Positions 41,674 to 51,600 of a DNA stretch of 64,000 bases are shown one piece after another (the stretch's first letter is position 1; every line of letters starts with the position of its first letter). The translations under genes and the position numbers were made by a program. The DNA is from Methylovulum psychrotolerans (GTDB lineage: Bacteria > Pseudomonadota > Gammaproteobacteria > Methylococcales > Methylomonadaceae), in the NCBI RefSeq assembly GCF_002923755.1, contig NZ_PGFZ01000002.1, forward strand, positions 297,089 to 361,088. The letters run 5' to 3'. Under the pieces are notes generated by a model, which was not told the origin of the DNA, made no database searches, and saw nothing but the letters and a program-made list of their open reading frames with translations.

Positions 41674-44100
41674 CTACCGCCACCCGTAGCGGCTTAAGTC
41701 AAATACCCCTCTGTTTTCTGGCCGTCCGTCGCGGTGTTTTTGGTTAAAGCTGTCATAGCTTGCCCAAAATTGCGGATCGTTACGCGCCACGCCATACTTA
41801 TTATAAAACTGCGCCATCGCCGTATCGGTTTGGGCTTGCTTTAACTGGTTGGCAAAGTCGGGCAATTGTTCGCTGGCGACTTTAAAAAATTGGTTGGGGT
41901 AGCTGCCGACCAAGCCAGGCAATACCGTCAGGGTGTCTTTGTCCGCTTGCCAACCTTGGCCGTCATCAAACATTACGCCGACATGGCTTAAATAGCGGTT
42001 GCGGATTAAGGTGTATACCGGGTCTTGGTCGGGGGTGGCGGTGGTGATACGCAAAAACGACACTTCGGGTAAGGCTGTGATTTCCGAGCCCTTTAGCGCG
42101 TTTAATTGGGCGATAAAGCCGTCGAATTGCGGGTCGGGCAAGGGGGTGGGCACTGGTACGGCCACGATCGGTTCGGGGACGCTGGCTTGGGTGCAGGGTT
42201 CTTGTGGGCACGGTGCGGGCAGGGCAGGCGGATTAGCGGCCGCTATGGGCAGGGGCGCGACGATTTTGGGCAGCTTGCCGAGCAGTTCGTGCGGATAATC
42301 TTGGCTTTGGTAACTGACGGCAGATTCGCTTTGGTTGGCAAAGTCCGGTGTGCTAAAAACGCCTAGCCATCGGTTGCCCAAATCTGGATACCAACTGGCA
42401 TGAACGGCAGGGCGGACGGCTTTGGGCAGAAAGTGCAGGAAATTGTTTTCCGCTTCGCTACGCAACAGGCTTAGGGTTAGGCGGGTGTTGAGGTGGTGGG
42501 CGCTGTCGCCGTAGAGATTAAAGTCCGCCACCAGCAAATAGTACAGACGCTCGAACAGCGGGTAGTCGATGACCCAAGCGGTGTCCGGGGTCTTGCCCTG
42601 TAGGCCTTTGACGACGGACGCGTTGTCGTTATGGCGGAACAGGGTCAGCAAAGCGTTATCGTTACTGCCGCCGCCATCCCACAGTTGTTTGAGGTCAATG
42701 GCTTGGTTATTGAGCAGGACGGTTTCGGTAAAAGTCGCTTTATTGGCGAGATACTGTTGCTGTAAGGATTTTAGTTCAAACCATTCGGCAAAGCCGCCGC
42801 TCTCACCGCTTGCGGTCGGCAGGCGTAAGAAAGGCGCGTTGGCGCTTAAAAATTGGTTGGTTTGGGCATTCAGCTCGGTGCGCGGTTGCCAAAACGCTAT
42901 CCAGACCTGATCGCGGAAGCCGTTTGCGCCCTCTTGGCTGTTAAGCGCGGGGCTTTTGAGCATGGTTGAGAGAAAATAGTGGGCATCGTCGAGCAAAAAT
43001 TGGTAACGGGCGGCAACGGGCAAATCCTTAAAACTGCTGAACGGCTGGGCATAAGGGGTGGTAGCGTAGTCGGGCGGTTGCGCCACGGTGGTTGCCGGGC
43101 TTAAAAACAGGGCTTTGAGCCGCGCCATTTTGCCGTCGCTGAGTTCGTAAACGGCATGGGTTTTGTCGGCCAGCGTTTCGGTGACGGGGCGCAGGCGATA
43201 GTAAAACTGGCCAATCGCCGGGGCGGTGAAGGGATGCAGGTTATCCAGCTCTTCAATGGCCTGTCCGGGCGGCGTTTTGGCACGGACGAGCCGGTAAAAT
43301 TCGTTGGCGGCTTGGTCTTTAATATGCAAATGCCCTGTGAACAGATGCTCGTAAAGATACCGTGCGGTCAGTTGCATGGCGGGGGTAGTGTCGTTTAAAA
43401 ATTGCTCCCATTTGCCGATTTCTGCCAAGGCAGGCTCAGATAATACTGGGGGCAGGCTATTTTTCGCGCCGTCTTGTAGCCAATTTAATAAAGTTTCCTG
43501 CTCACTAGGGTTTAGATTAGGCAGGGTGTAAGGCATTCCTGCAAAGGGTTGGGTGTGCTGGAAATCGGCAAACTCCGCAAGAGTGGGGCAGTCGTCGCTG
43601 TGGTCAGGGTCGAGTGCGTTGCCGTTGTCCGGCAAGGGCGGATTGCGCTTTAAGACCAGTAATTTCGCCATCAGCGAATTGTTGAGGTTAAGTTCAGGGA
43701 AGTTGGCTTTTTCGTTTAATACTGCAAAAAAGCCCTGTTTACGCCAATCCTCGGTGCTTTTGCCGTCAATGAACAAGCGGCTGGGGGGGATGGCGTGCAG
43801 GCGGGTTTCATAAAGCGGTTGTTTGCTGGCACCGCGTTGCAGGCCTTCATAAGAAGTAAGTTGTAGTTGGCAGGGCGCGTCAAAGCCAGCATGGCAGGAA
43901 GCGCAGCGCGATTCCAGCAAGGGCTGTACCGAGGCATAATTGAGCCTGCCTGGCTTGTGCTTGGAATTAATCGGAATGAAAGTGGCTTTGCCTGCATCCT
44001 TGTCTGTCATAAGGCTACTGAGGCTAATGCCTTTGTAATAGGCAATGCCGGTAGCCGCTAAGGCCAGCAGTAACAGAGAACTAAACTGTAGTTTACGCAT
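41674..44100 (-). CDS. cti: Fatty acid cis/trans isomerase
   Basis: 808 aa. An N-terminal membrane anchor or signal (LQFSSLLLLALAATGIAYY) precedes a c-type haem site CASCH at residues 66-70. Cti is a periplasmic haem enzyme that converts cis- to trans-unsaturated fatty acids in membrane phospholipids, quickly stiffening the membrane under solvent, heat or osmotic stress. Further family features: PGQAIEELDNLHPFTAPAIG, FWASYDSFNQKHRDGRPENR and GVFDLSRYGWR at the C-terminus. It has the usual length of the family. Confidence 0.93.
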   Translation of the reverse strand: MRKLQFSSLLLLALAATGIAYYKGISLSSLMTDKDAGKATFIPINSKHKPGRLNYASVQPLLESRCASCHAGFDAPCQLQLTSYEGLQRGASKQPLYETRLHAIPPSRLFIDGKSTEDWRKQGFFAVLNEKANFPELNLNNSLMAKLLVLKRNPPLPDNGNALDPDHSDDCPTLAEFADFQHTQPFAGMPYTLPNLNPSEQETLLNWLQDGAKNSLPPVLSEPALAEIGKWEQFLNDTTPAMQLTARYLYEHLFTGHLHIKDQAANEFYRLVRAKTPPGQAIEELDNLHPFTAPAIGQFYYRLRPVTETLADKTHAVYELSDGKMARLKALFLSPATTVAQPPDYATTPYAQPFSSFKDLPVAARYQFLLDDAHYFLSTMLKSPALNSQEGANGFRDQVWIAFWQPRTELNAQTNQFLSANAPFLRLPTASGESGGFAEWFELKSLQQQYLANKATFTETVLLNNQAIDLKQLWDGGGSNDNALLTLFRHNDNASVVKGLQGKTPDTAWVIDYPLFERLYYLLVADFNLYGDSAHHLNTRLTLSLLRSEAENNFLHFLPKAVRPAVHASWYPDLGNRWLGVFSTPDFANQSESAVSYQSQDYPHELLGKLPKIVAPLPIAAANPPALPAPCPQEPCTQASVPEPIVAVPVPTPLPDPQFDGFIAQLNALKGSEITALPEVSFLRITTATPDQDPVYTLIRNRYLSHVGVMFDDGQGWQADKDTLTVLPGLVGSYPNQFFKVASEQLPDFANQLKQAQTDTAMAQFYNKYGVARNDPQFWASYDSFNQKHRDGRPENRGVFDLSRYGWR

Positions 44101-44162
44101 ATTTCGGTTAAGGTGTCGTGCAGAACATCAGCCGTCCGCCGTGGCAGATGGCTAGATGAAGG

Positions 44163-44762
44163 TTAAAGTGAACGGGCAAGATGATGCAGCACTTCGCTGC
44201 CATGGCTAAATACTGGCCAGCCATCCCCGGTCAGCACAGCTTGTAGGCCGGGTAGGCTGGCGAGGCGTTTGACCGATTGGATGGCCAGTTTGCGGTCAGC
44301 CAGCTTGCCATCCGGTAATAGGCACAATTCGCCACCGACATGACAACGGATCAGGTCGCCCGTAATCAGCGTGGTGTGTTCTACTAATAAGGCCAATTCG
44401 CCAGGGGTCTTGGAGCCGTTGAGCGTGTAGGCGTTAAGGCCAGGGACGATTTCATCGCCATCATATAACCAGCGGTTACAGATAATAGGGAAGGTGTCCT
44501 GCTCCGCCGCAGGCCCTAGCAGCACCGCCCCGGTTTGGCTGGCGAGTTGCTCGCTGGCGCGGCAATGGTCGCTGTTAGTGATGACGATAAAGCCCACCCC
44601 GCCCAATTTTTGCAGATGCTGGTGGTCGTGGCCAGATAAGGGCAGGGGGTCAATGACGACATTGCCGCCCTCGCGTACCCACACATAGCTATGGAAGTCT
44701 ATATCGCGCTCTTCGTTAAAGACAGACCAAGCGAATAAATCTTTTCGGTGTAATGCTTTCAT
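44163..44762 (-). CDS. MBL-fold hydrolase-like protein
   Basis: 199 aa with metallo-beta-lactamase fold order: SYVWVREGGNVVIDPLPLSG, FIVITNSDHCRASEQLASQT, TTLITGDLIRCH and LTGDGWPVFSHGSEVLHHL. The usual HxHxDH site is reduced to NSDHCR, so it may bind a single metal or none. Function not known. It lies between cti and small redox-type genes on the same strand. Confidence 0.75.
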   Translation of the reverse strand: MKALHRKDLFAWSVFNEERDIDFHSYVWVREGGNVVIDPLPLSGHDHQHLQKLGGVGFIVITNSDHCRASEQLASQTGAVLLGPAAEQDTFPIICNRWLYDGDEIVPGLNAYTLNGSKTPGELALLVEHTTLITGDLIRCHVGGELCLLPDGKLADRKLAIQSVKRLASLPGLQAVLTGDGWPVFSHGSEVLHHLARSL

Positions 44763-44807
44763 CGGCGACCTTGTTGATTATGATTATAATGGGCTTGCCT
44801 ACCCCGG

Positions 44808-45041
44808 TTATGCGTGGCCTTCATACGCTTGTCGGCGTTGCTTGGCATTGGTTAAAATCGCTTGGCGGGTGTGGTTGTCTATCTGGGTCCATTGGGTGAT
44901 TTCTTGTAGTGACCGGAAACAGCCCAAGCAGATGTCATTATCGTCCAAGCAACAGATACGGATGCACGGGGACGCTATAGGCGCGTTGATATGCTGATAA
45001 TCGCTGGCTGGCCGTGGGTCGCCCTGGTGGGTATTGCGCAT
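44808..45041 (-). CDS. DUF1289 cysteine-motif protein
   Basis: 77 aa. The pattern SPCIRICCLDDNDICLGCFR followed by EITQW matches DUF1289, small proteins with four conserved cysteines (C-x3-C...C-x2-C) that probably bind metal. Function unknown. The start is 4 nt after grxC, so it is co-transcribed. Confidence 0.85.
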   Translation of the reverse strand: MRNTHQGDPRPASDYQHINAPIASPCIRICCLDDNDICLGCFRSLQEITQWTQIDNHTRQAILTNAKQRRQAYEGHA

Positions 45042-45045
45042 AACG

Positions 45046-45306
45046 CTAACCTCCGTCTACGAGTAAAGGATCCAGTTTTTTCTGCTGCTCTAGGGCGTAC
45101 AGGTCATCAAAACCGCCGACATGCAGCTCGCCGATATAAATTTGCGGCACTGTCCGCCGCCGCGTTTTTGTCATCATGGCTTCGCGTAGCCCAGGTTCAG
45201 CATCGACATTAATTTCAGTATAGGCCGCGCCCTTTTTGTCGAGCAGACGTTTTGCCATAATACAGTAAGGGCAAATGCGGGTGGTGTAGATGAGTATCTC
45301 AGGCAT
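45046..45306 (-). CDS. grxC: Glutaredoxin 3
   Basis: 86 aa. Thioredoxin-fold protein with active site CPYC in TTRICPYCIMAKRLL, cis-proline segment RRTVPQIYI and GELHVGGFDDLYAL. It reduces disulfides and mixed glutathione disulfides in the cytoplasm. It is the first gene of a pair with the DUF1289 gene. Confidence 0.93.
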   Translation of the reverse strand: MPEILIYTTRICPYCIMAKRLLDKKGAAYTEINVDAEPGLREAMMTKTRRRTVPQIYIGELHVGGFDDLYALEQQKKLDPLLVDGG

Positions 45307-45472
45307 AGGCGGATAATGTTTGTTAAACTATACGGGCATTCTATCGGTAAAGGTATTGTTATTCAATGTCGATAGGTGGCGGCGCGGGCGCTCGGCCTGC
45401 CGCCATCGGGTCAGAATGGAACGCAATTACTAACGCTTAGGCACGTCAACACCCGCGAGATGAGAAATTAAC

Positions 45473-45853
45473 ATGAACGATTTACCCGAAAATTTAAAAT
45501 ATGCCCGCACCCACGAATGGGCGTTATGGCAAGAAGACGGCGTTGTCCGTGTCGGCATTACCGATTTTGCCCAACAACAATTGGGCGATTTGGTGTTTAT
45601 CGGCCTGCCTGATGTGGGGCGTAACGTGGCGGCAGGCGAGCAATGCGCGGTGGTGGAGTCGGTCAAAACCGCTTCCGACTTGCACAGTCCGGTCACTGGT
45701 GAAATTGTCGAAATCAACACCAGCTTGCAGGACGAACCTGAGCAAATTAACGACAGTCCGTATCAGGCTTGGATATTTGCGGTGCGGGCGGCGGATGCCG
45801 CTGAGTTGGACGCGCTGTTAGATGCGGCGGCTTATGAAAACACCTTGGATTAA
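45473..45853 (+). CDS. gcvH: Glycine cleavage system H protein
   Basis: 126 aa. Lipoyl-carrier domain: KYARTHEWALWQEDGVVRVG, ITDFAQQQLGDLVFIGLPDVG, the lipoylated lysine in VVESVKTASDLHSPVTGEI, and LQDEPEQINDSPYQAWIF. It shuttles the aminomethyl group between the P and T proteins. gcvT and gcvP are not nearby. The upstream 166 nt hold a GC-rich hairpin (45375-45407), but nothing like a glycine riboswitch. Confidence 0.95.
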   Translation: MNDLPENLKYARTHEWALWQEDGVVRVGITDFAQQQLGDLVFIGLPDVGRNVAAGEQCAVVESVKTASDLHSPVTGEIVEINTSLQDEPEQINDSPYQAWIFAVRAADAAELDALLDAAAYENTLD

Positions 45854-45928
45854 TGCCCTAAAAGTGGCGGCAAGATAGCGTAGTATGCCGCTTTTCCACC
45901 TTATATATAGCAAACACCCTAATAAAAC

Positions 45929-46288
45929 ATGGCTAACCAAAATGCAAAAGGCCTAAAGCGCCTCGTTAATGCGTGCTTTTTTTCCGCCGCCGGATTTAAG
46001 GCGACTTGGCAACACGAAGAGGCGTTCCGGCAAGAAGTGATCTTATTTGTGGTAAGCACCCCGGTCGCCATCTGGCTGGGTGAAACCGTGATTGAAAAGC
46101 TGCTGTTGATTGGCAGCATGGTTTTAGTGATGCTGGTCGAGCTGCTCAATACCGCCGTTGAATCGGTGGTAGATCGGGTCGGCTTTGAGCATCATGAGCT
46201 GTCAGGACGCGCCAAAGACATTGGTTCGGCGGCGGTGATGATGTCGTTGGCCTGGGCGGCGGTCACTTGGGCTTTAATTTTACTGTAA
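45929..46288 (+). CDS. dgkA: Diacylglycerol kinase (prokaryotic type)
   Basis: 119 aa with three TM helices (VILFVVSTPVAIWLG, LLLIGSMVLVMLVELL, VMMSLAWAAVTWALIL). Signature residues: KATWQHEEAFRQE near the N-terminus and ELLNTAVESVVDRVG with the catalytic glutamate, then SGRAKDIGSAAV. It phosphorylates diacylglycerol to phosphatidic acid in the inner membrane. Confidence 0.95.
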   Translation: MANQNAKGLKRLVNACFFSAAGFKATWQHEEAFRQEVILFVVSTPVAIWLGETVIEKLLLIGSMVLVMLVELLNTAVESVVDRVGFEHHELSGRAKDIGSAAVMMSLAWAAVTWALILL

Positions 46289-46299
46289 AGGACAAAACA

Positions 46300-47235
46300 A
46301 TGAGTGCGTTAATCTGCGGTTCTATGGCTTACGACACCATCATGGTGTTTCATGACAAATTTAAAAACCACATCCTGCCGGAAAAAGTCCATATCCTTAA
46401 TGTGTCTTTCTTAGTGCCTGTATTGCGCCGCGAGTACGGCGGCTGTGCCGGCAACATTGCCTATAACTTAAACTTGTTGGGCGAGGAAGCTTTGATTATG
46501 GCGGTGGTCGGGCATGATTTTGAGCCCTACAGCTACTGGTTGAGCCAGCATGGCCTATCGAGCGACTATATTAAAATCCTCGACAGCCAGTATACCGGAC
46601 AGGCCTATATCACCACCGATGAAGAAGGCAATCAAATCACCGCTTTCCATCCGGGGGCGATGGGGGCCTCACATCTGAATGTTGTACCCGCCGACCGCGA
46701 TGACATTACCATCGGCATCGTTTCGCCCGACGGTAAAGACGGGATGCAGCAACATGCCGCCCAATTCGTCGAGCAGGAAATCCCGTTTATTTTCGACCCC
46801 GGCCAAGGTATGCCGATGTTTGATGGCGCGGAACTGCTCACCTTCATTGACCAAGCTACTTGGGTGACGCTGAACGATTATGAGTCTGAGCTGATGCAAG
46901 AGCGCACTGGCTTGTCGTTAGAAGCCATTGCCGACCGTGTGGAAGCCTTGGTCGTCACCTTAGGGTCGCACGGCTCGAAAGTCTATACCGGAGGCAGTTG
47001 CATCACCATCCCGCCCGCCCAACCGCACGCGCTTAATGATCCGACCGGTTGCGGCGACGCTTACCGCGCCGGGTTGCTGTATGGCCTGATGAACGATCTC
47101 GATTGGCCGACCACCGGACGTATCGCTTCCTTAATGGGCGCGATTAAAATCGAGCATCACGGCACCCAAAACCACCGCTTCGACATGGCAAGCTTTAAGC
47201 AACGCTACCATGAAAATTTTGGCATTTCCTTCTAA
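46300..47235 (+). CDS. PfkB-family carbohydrate/adenosine kinase
   Basis: 311 aa from the ATG at 46300 (AAAGGA 7 nt upstream); an in-frame TTG at 46267 would overlap dgkA. Ribokinase-type fold: YGGCAGNIAYNLNLLG, VVTLGSHGSKVY and the catalytic NDPTGCGDAYRAGLLYGL. Closest in layout to adenosine-kinase-like PfkB proteins. The substrate cannot be decided from sequence alone. Confidence 0.88.
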   Translation: MSALICGSMAYDTIMVFHDKFKNHILPEKVHILNVSFLVPVLRREYGGCAGNIAYNLNLLGEEALIMAVVGHDFEPYSYWLSQHGLSSDYIKILDSQYTGQAYITTDEEGNQITAFHPGAMGASHLNVVPADRDDITIGIVSPDGKDGMQQHAAQFVEQEIPFIFDPGQGMPMFDGAELLTFIDQATWVTLNDYESELMQERTGLSLEAIADRVEALVVTLGSHGSKVYTGGSCITIPPAQPHALNDPTGCGDAYRAGLLYGLMNDLDWPTTGRIASLMGAIKIEHHGTQNHRFDMASFKQRYHENFGISF

Positions 47236-47248
47236 AACGGGCTAGACC

Positions 47249-48040
47249 ATGCTGAACAACACCCAACAATTGCTGGACTTAATGGTACAGTTGCGTGACC
47301 CAAAGCAAGGTTGCCCCTGGGATCTCAAACAGGACTTCACTACCTTAATCCCTTACGTCATTGAAGAAGCTTATGAGGTGGTGGATGCCATCGAGCGTAA
47401 TGATTATGACGACTTGCGCGGCGAGCTGGGTGATTTGCTGCTGCAAGTGGTGTTCCAGGCGCAAATCGCCAAAGAACGCGGCTTGTTTGATTTTGAAGAC
47501 GTTGCCGGCAGTATCAGCAATAAACTGATACGCCGCCATCCCCATGTTTTCGCCGATGCGGTATTTGCCGACGACGAGCAACGCCACCAAGCTTGGGAAC
47601 ATGCCAAGGCTTTAGAGCGGCAAGAAAAACAACCGGATACCAGCAGCGCCTTATCCGGCATTGCCGCCAGTTTGCCCGCCTTAATGGCGGCGGAGAAAAT
47701 CCAAGACCGTGCCGCCCGGCAAGGCTTTGACTGGCCTGAGGCGGAACCCGTTTTCGCCAAGGTGGAAGAGGAGTTGGACGAAGTGCGGGGGGCTTGGGAA
47801 TCCGGCGATTTGGCGCATATTCAGGAAGAGATTGGCGACTTATTGTTCGTCGCCGTCAATCTGGCGCGGCATTTAAAAGTCAACCCCGAAGTCGCCCTTA
47901 AACAAAGTATCCAGAAATTCACCAAACGTTTCCAGTACATCGAGCAACAAGTCGCCGTCTCAGGGCGCGGCATGGCTGACTGCGAACTGGCCGAACTGGA
48001 TGCCTTGTGGGATGAGGCTAAGGTCGTTTTGGCCAAGTAG
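47249..48040 (+). CDS. mazG: Nucleoside triphosphate pyrophosphohydrolase
   Basis: 263 aa with two tandem MazG domains. The first has LRDPKQGCPWDLKQDFTTL, EEAYEVVDAIERND and ELGDLLLQVVFQAQIAKERG. The second has EEELDEVRGAWESGDLAHIQ, EEIGDLLFVAVNLARHL. The acidic EExxE...ELGD residues bind magnesium. It hydrolyses non-canonical NTPs and can lower (p)ppGpp-related stress signalling. It starts 13 nt after the kinase gene. Confidence 0.95.
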   Translation: MLNNTQQLLDLMVQLRDPKQGCPWDLKQDFTTLIPYVIEEAYEVVDAIERNDYDDLRGELGDLLLQVVFQAQIAKERGLFDFEDVAGSISNKLIRRHPHVFADAVFADDEQRHQAWEHAKALERQEKQPDTSSALSGIAASLPALMAAEKIQDRAARQGFDWPEAEPVFAKVEEELDEVRGAWESGDLAHIQEEIGDLLFVAVNLARHLKVNPEVALKQSIQKFTKRFQYIEQQVAVSGRGMADCELAELDALWDEAKVVLAK

Positions 48041-48055
48041 GATGGGGGAGTAAGA

Positions 48056-48077
48056 GCTTTCGGCTTTTGCCGAAAGC
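48056..48077 (+). terminator. Hairpin after mazG
   Basis: A 9-bp perfect stem GCTTTCGGC/GCCGAAAGC with TTTT loop, 15 nt after the mazG stop. No T-run follows, so terminator strength is uncertain. Confidence 0.5.
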
Positions 48078-48694
48078 CTTAAGGCATGGGTGTGGCCAGT
48101 AAAATAGCTAAAGCCCGCCCCCGCCAACCCGCTTTAAAACAGAGTGCAAAAGTCTTTAGCCTTTGCCAGTGACTTTAGGGCGCAGCGCAAACCTATAAAT
48201 ACTATACTCCCAACCGCTTTACTTAAAGCCCTGCATAGCCATTAGACATACCCCGCGTAACCTACAGTTATCATTTTTCATTATCTCCCCCTGTGTCATC
48301 CAAAAAGTAATAGGCGCTGTCCGCATCTTACTATCCCTTATTGAAACCTGCGAAAACTGCGGTTGGTGAACTAAGCCGATAAAATGGCCATTTTTATCCG
48401 AAACCCTGTCAGCATAGGCTGTTGTTCGCCAAAAAATACTACTTTATTTTATTATAAATGTGAAGTCCGTCACAAAAACAACAAATAAATCATAGTGTGC
48501 TTTTATTTTGTAATAAACTCATGGCTCTATTTGGTATTGTCTTAGGTGGACTGAATAGCCTGCTATTCAGCCATTAGGTAATTGTTATGGCCGATGTCCG
48601 TTAAAAACAGGCCGTAGGCAACGCCGCCATTACCAAAAATAGCGGTTTAGCCCAATTAAGCCCCATTACTCAAACCCTTACTGTCAGGTGCAAC
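48078..48694. other. Non-coding region upstream of the RHS gene
   Basis: About 620 nt, with an AT-rich central part (48430-48530) likely to hold the promoter. A perfect dyad CTGAATAGC-CT-GCTATTCAG (48551-48570) may be an operator or a short RNA hairpin. No open frame or known riboswitch was recognised. Confidence 0.45.
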
Positions 48695-51600
48695 ATGCTT
48701 ACAGCGCATTTCCCGAAACGAAGCCGTCCCTTAGCCAATAAAAGCTACTGGGCCGCCAGCCTGTTTGTCCTGTTGTGCCTGCTGGGGAGTCTTATCCCCG
48801 CCCCGTATTCCCCGGCCTTGGCCAGTAGCACCAATAACAACGCGGTGGTGGCGCTGCAAATCGGCAATTACGTCCTCATTTCCAAGCGTAAAGCGTCAAA
48901 TACCCTATACGATTACACCTACCAAGCCAGCATCACCAATTTGGGTACGGCCACGGCGCGTAACGCCAAAGCCAAGGCGGACAGCCTTAATCCTGCCATC
49001 AAACTGCAAAACCCCGACCTGCAATTCGGCGATGTGCCGCCCGGCAAGACCGTGGCCAGCCGCGACACCTTCACCCTGCGCAAAGCCGACAGCACCGTCT
49101 TTAAGCCCACCGATTTGAAGTGGCAATTCAACCAGCCGCTGTCCCCGGTCGCCAATGCCGGCCCCGACCAGACCGTCGCCTTGGGCAGCACCGTTTACCT
49201 GGACGGCAGCGGCTCTTTTAATCCCGAAGAGGACGAAGACGACCCCGTCGTTTACCAATGGAGCTTCCTCAGCAAACCCGCCGGCAGCACCGCCACCTTA
49301 TCCAAGCCGACAGCAGTCAACCCCAAGTTTATCGCCGATAAAAAAGGCAGCTATACCCTGCAATTGGTCATCGGCCAAGGCCATTGCCTCAGCGCCGCCG
49401 ACACCGTCGTCATCAGCACCAGCAACAGCGCCCCCGTCGCCAATGCCGGCCCCGACCAATCCGTGCACAGCGGCGACACCGTCGTTTTAGACGGCAGCCG
49501 TTCCGGCGATGCCGACCACGACCCGTTAACCTATAGTTGGACACTGACCAACAAGCCCGCTACCAGCCAAGCCGTCTTAACTAACCCGACCACCGTCAAC
49601 CCCCGTTTCATCGCCGACCAGCCCGGCACTTATTCCGCACAACTGATCGTTAACGACGGCCATGCCGACAGTGCCGCCGCCATCGTGCTGGTCACCACCG
49701 TCAATACCCGCCCTGTCGCCCGGACAGGCGGCGACCAAAGCGCGAAAGTCAACACCCTTGTCTTGCTGGACGGCAGCGCCTCCAGCGATGCCGACGGCGA
49801 TGCCTTAAGCTATAGCTGGACGCTGCTCAGCAAACCGGGCGGCAGCACTGCCATTCTCAACAACCCGCTGAGCGTCAAAGCCAGCCTGACCCTTGATAAG
49901 GCGGGCGTTTACGTCGCGCAACTGATCGTCAAAGACGCGCTGTCCGACAGCGACCCCGTCACCGTCACTGTTACCACCGAAAACAGCCGCCCCACCGCCA
50001 ACCCCGGTTTAGACCAAAGCGTCGCCCTCAACACCGTTGTCCAATTGAGCGGCGCGGCTTCCGGCGACCCCGACAGTGACCCGTTAAGCTACCAATGGGC
50101 CATGGTGAGCAAGCCCGCCGCCAGCCAAGCGGTGCTGTCCGACCCCGTGCTGGTCAGCCCGACCTTTACCGCCGACAAGCCCGGTAATTACGTCCTTAGC
50201 CTGAGCGTCAACGACGGCAAACTCACCAGCGACCCGGCCAACGTCACCATCAGCACCCTGAACAGCCGCCCCGTCGCCAATGCGGGCAGCGACCAGACCG
50301 CCGCCCAAAGCCTGATTTTCTTAGACGGCACCGCTTCCAGTGATGCCGATAACGATCCCCTGACTTACCAGTGGTCGTTATTAAGTAAACCCGCCGCCAG
50401 CCAAGCGGCCTTGAACGGCATCACCCTCAGCAAACCCCAATTCACCGCCGATTATCCGGGCTATTATGTCGGCCAATTGACCGTCAACGACGGGCATTTA
50501 GACAGCGACCCCGATACCGTCACCGTCGAAGTGCCGTCTATCCTGTTCAACCACGCGCCCGGCATCACCTCGCTGGCCCCAATCACCGCCACAACCGGCA
50601 CCGCTTATACCTACACAGTAGCGGCCAGCGACCCCGATGCCGGCGACACCCTGACCTTCAGCCTGGGCAGTGCGCCCGCCGGGATGCAGATCCAAGCCGA
50701 CACCGGACTGATCCAATGGCAACCGGATGCTAGCCAAATCGGCAGCTTTGCCGTGGCCGTGACCGTCAGTGACCGCTTCGGCGCTACAGTGACCCAGAAT
50801 TTCTCGGTCACTGTGACCGCCGCCGTCACTACCACCCGCGTCCCCACGGTCATTGGACAAGCCAAAGCCGCCGCTGTCGCCGCACTCAGTGCCGCCCACC
50901 TCAACCTGGGCAACGTCAGCTACGTCTACAGCGACACCGCCGCCTCAGGCACCGTCATCCAAGCCACCCCCGCCAGCGGCACTTTGGATATTGGCGCACC
51001 CGTCGATCTGGTGATTTCTTTAGGGACTAACAGCGGCTTGCCGCCCGATCCCAGCGCCGTCGCACCGCCCCTAAACCCGACCGCGCCCGTCACCCCGCTG
51101 AACCAAGCCGCCAACTTCCTGTATACCGGCGAGCATCCGGTGCAAACCGGGCTGCTGGCCAGCACCATCGACGCCAAACGCATCGCCGTTATTCGTGGCA
51201 AAATCCGGACCCGTGCCGACCAAGCCTTGGCGGGTGTCACCGTTTCGGTCAAAAACCACCCCGAATTCGGCCAAACCCTTTCGCGTGCCGACGGCCAGTT
51301 TGACCTGGCGGTCAACGGCGGCGGCTACCTGGTGCTGGATTACCAAAACCCCGGTTTCTTGCCAGCCCAACGCCAAGTCAAAACCCCGTGGCAGGATTAT
51401 GTCTGGGTCGAGGACGTGGTATTGCTGCCCTTGGACAGCCAAGTCTCCGCCATCGACTTGAGCGCGTCCAACCTGCAAGTGGCACAAGGTAGCCCCAGCA
51501 CCGACGCCGACGGCATCCGCCAAGCCACCGTGCTGTTCCCGGCCGGCACCCAAGCCACCATGACCCTGCCGGATGGCAGCAGCCAAGCCCTGACCGCTCT

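Noticed and set aside
45307-45472. Glycine riboswitch upstream of gcvH
   Set aside because: Only a GC-rich hairpin is present; the conserved glycine aptamer core is not visible.
48541-48694. Cyclic-di-GMP or other riboswitch upstream of the RHS gene
   Set aside because: Paired segments exist, but no conserved aptamer sequence could be matched.
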